Of a stretch of 64,000 nucleotides of DNA, positions 63,278-64,000 are shown in pieces. This stretch comes from an uncultured Xanthomonas sp. (GTDB lineage Bacteria; Pseudomonadota; Gammaproteobacteria; Xanthomonadales; Xanthomonadaceae). The notes under the pieces are model-generated. The model did not search any database and was not told the origin of the DNA. It was given only the letters and a program-made list of their open reading frames with translations. Each line of letters starts with the position of its first letter. The first letter of the stretch is position 1. The DNA lies in assembly GCA_943912265.1 (NCBI GenBank), contig CALTTS010000003.1:1-64000 (forward strand). The letters are read 5' to 3'. The position numbers and the translations under genes were made by a program.

Positions 63278-63706
63278 CGGATGCTCCGGGGTCAGTTTGG
63301 GATTCCCGGATATCCATTTATCCGCACGGATGCAGACGTGCAAACAAGCCTATTTCATTGATCCAGTGGGATTTAATGGCATGTCAGATCGGCATGCGAG
63401 GAAGCTGAAGTGCGCAAACTTCCCCCACGTCACCAGCACGAGCGGGAGGGAACGGCATCCGGCAGACGAACTAGTCCGGCTCCAGGACAACGGCAGCACG
63501 CTCTTGCCGTCAGATGCCGGGTTGCGGTCGTGAGATGCCAGGTTGAACGATTCGTTCACCCCTACCAGCTTCGGATGCTGGGCCGCTCGCATCAAAACCC
63601 TTGGATCAAGGGCAGAAGATCAAGGGCAGCAGCACGCCACAGGCTGCGCCTATGGCTAGATTGTATAAAGGCGCGCCAGTTTTTGGAGTGCAAGCGGCCC
63701 CACGGA
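63278..63706. other. phage non-coding region with short direct repeats
   Basis: 429 bp without a convincing gene. It contains two copies of AGATGCCRGGTTG (63512-63524, 63533-63545; 21 nt apart) and two of GATCAAGGGCAG (63604-63615, 63618-63629; 14 nt apart), besides one dyad of the cluster described separately. It probably carries the promoter of the capsid operon, operator sites, or part of an origin. Confidence 0.5.
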
Positions 63707-63807
63707 TTACGCAACGGAACGAAGTGGGACAGCCTTGCCCTTCACTTTCTGGAGTCCGACGCTCTCGCACTCCATTTTCTGGCGCCTTCGCGCTCCATTT
63801 TTTGAAG
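63674..63807. repeat. cluster of four CTCCA-N5-TGGAG dyads (putative iterons)
   Basis: Four 15-bp imperfect dyads at 63674-63688, 63740-63754, 63770-63784 and 63793-63807. The consensus on either strand is CTCCA, a 5-nt A/T-rich spacer (AAAAC, GAAAG, GAAAA, AAAAA on the minus strand), TGGAG. Three lie inside the 3' end of the winged-helix gene and one lies past its stop codon, so the pattern is a DNA feature rather than only a protein repeat. Possible roles: replication-origin iterons bound by the winged-helix protein, or operators. Confidence 0.6.
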
Positions 63808-64000
63808 TACCAATCGCGTTTTTCCATGCGTGGCTCGGCGTCGTTTCCGCAGGGTGCTGGTGCTTGCCATCACAGTCATCCACGGGCCACCACGTGATGG
63901 CGTACAGATTGCAACCGATGTGCTTGCCACCTTGGCGCGTTTTCACGATCCAGCCCCGTTCTTCCAAAATGTGCAGGTGCTTCCAGATCGTCGCCTCACT
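63707..64000 (-). CDS. winged helix-turn-helix protein of the island, N-terminus missing
   Basis: 97 residues visible; the 5' end is outside the window. The first part SEATIWKHLHILEERGWIVKTRQGG..HIGCNLYAIT is the recognition helix and wing of a winged HTH, as in phage replication-initiation or MarR/GntR-like proteins. The basic tail contains repeated short motifs SKNG, QKME and LQKVK that are encoded by the DNA dyads. It is transcribed in the same direction as the capsid genes but separated by 430 bp. Candidate replication initiator or regulator. Confidence 0.72.
   Translation of the reverse strand, partial: SEATIWKHLHILEERGWIVKTRQGGKHIGCNLYAITWWPVDDCDGKHQHPAETTPSHAWKNAIGTSKNGARRRQKMECESVGLQKVKGKAVPLRSVA

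Larger units (their letters stand above)
57410..64000. mobile_element. phage-derived island at tRNA-Pro, head/packaging module (right end beyond window)
   Basis: Seven contiguous minus-strand HK97-type head and packaging genes (major capsid, protease, portal, HNH, small and large terminase, head closure) preceded by a winged-helix protein gene. The island begins right after tRNA-Pro and has no tail, lysis or integrase gene between the last head gene and the tRNA. The reading-frame integrity of all genes argues against old decay. It may be a capsid-forming satellite (cf-PICI-like) or the end of a truncated prophage; the att sites and integrase would lie to the right. Confidence 0.75.

Noticed and set aside
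63350..63595. 81-codon frame before the capsid gene
   Set aside because: No start signal, no family resemblance, and it overlaps the direct-repeat region.

Overview
The window is high-GC (roughly 70%) chromosomal DNA from a gammaproteobacterium, most probably a Xanthomonadaceae (Lysobacter/Luteimonas/Pseudoxanthomonas-like) species. This placement rests on gene content: a 'transmembrane repetitive' protein next to nfuA, a TrpR-family regulator heading a compact hisGDCBHAFIE operon, EfpL, the DUF2388/DUF4105 pair, and the protein sequences themselves. No 16S gene is present, so the genus is inference.

Layout. 1-7449: an RND efflux operon (adaptor plus two permeases, the last cut by the window edge) with a long palindromic operator upstream. 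7620-8416: two small c-type cytochromes. 8509-13192: a proline/alanine-rich membrane protein, nfuA, pterin dehydratase, a TonB-C lipoprotein, a small hydrophobic protein and rluC. 13591-16602: rne behind a long leader. 16783-24001: leucine-type amino-acid dehydrogenase, alpha-carbonic anhydrase, a lipoprotein-type subtilisin autotransporter, thiolase and two Ala-rich lipoproteins. 24384-26813: feoA-feoB and a Cys-tailed small membrane protein. 26921-28285: an SDR and efpL. 28294-30443: the DUF2388/DUF4105 pair. 30538-33345: an FAD-dependent D-2-hydroxyglutarate-type dehydrogenase divergent from serA. 33453-37872: Nudix hydrolase, amino-acid permease and mtnBDC (methionine salvage). 38115-45666: the complete histidine operon and its likely repressor, with nearly every gene overlapping the next. 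45869-49022: M28 peptidase and hisS. 49110-56974: an Fnr-type regulator, cydABX with a textbook FNR site, and the convergent cydDC. 57333-57409: tRNA-Pro(CGG).

From tRNA-Pro to the right edge lies a phage-derived island. Visible, all on the minus strand, are a winged-helix protein (N-terminus cut off), major capsid protein, prohead protease, portal, HNH nuclease, small and large terminase and a head-closure protein. No tail, lysis or integrase gene lies between the head-closure gene and the tRNA. That gene set resembles the packaging module of capsid-forming phage satellites (cf-PICIs), although a decayed prophage is the main alternative. A cluster of four CTCCA-N5-TGGAG dyads lies across the 3' end of the winged-helix gene and beyond its stop codon, looking like replication iterons or operator sites. 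These are the most novel items here.

Functional links between neighbours: Fnr probably drives cydABX under low oxygen while CydDC matures the oxidase. The D-2-hydroxyglutarate dehydrogenase probably removes the side product of SerA and drives its unfavourable reaction. The TrpR-like protein probably represses its own his operon from a dyad that overlaps the promoter.
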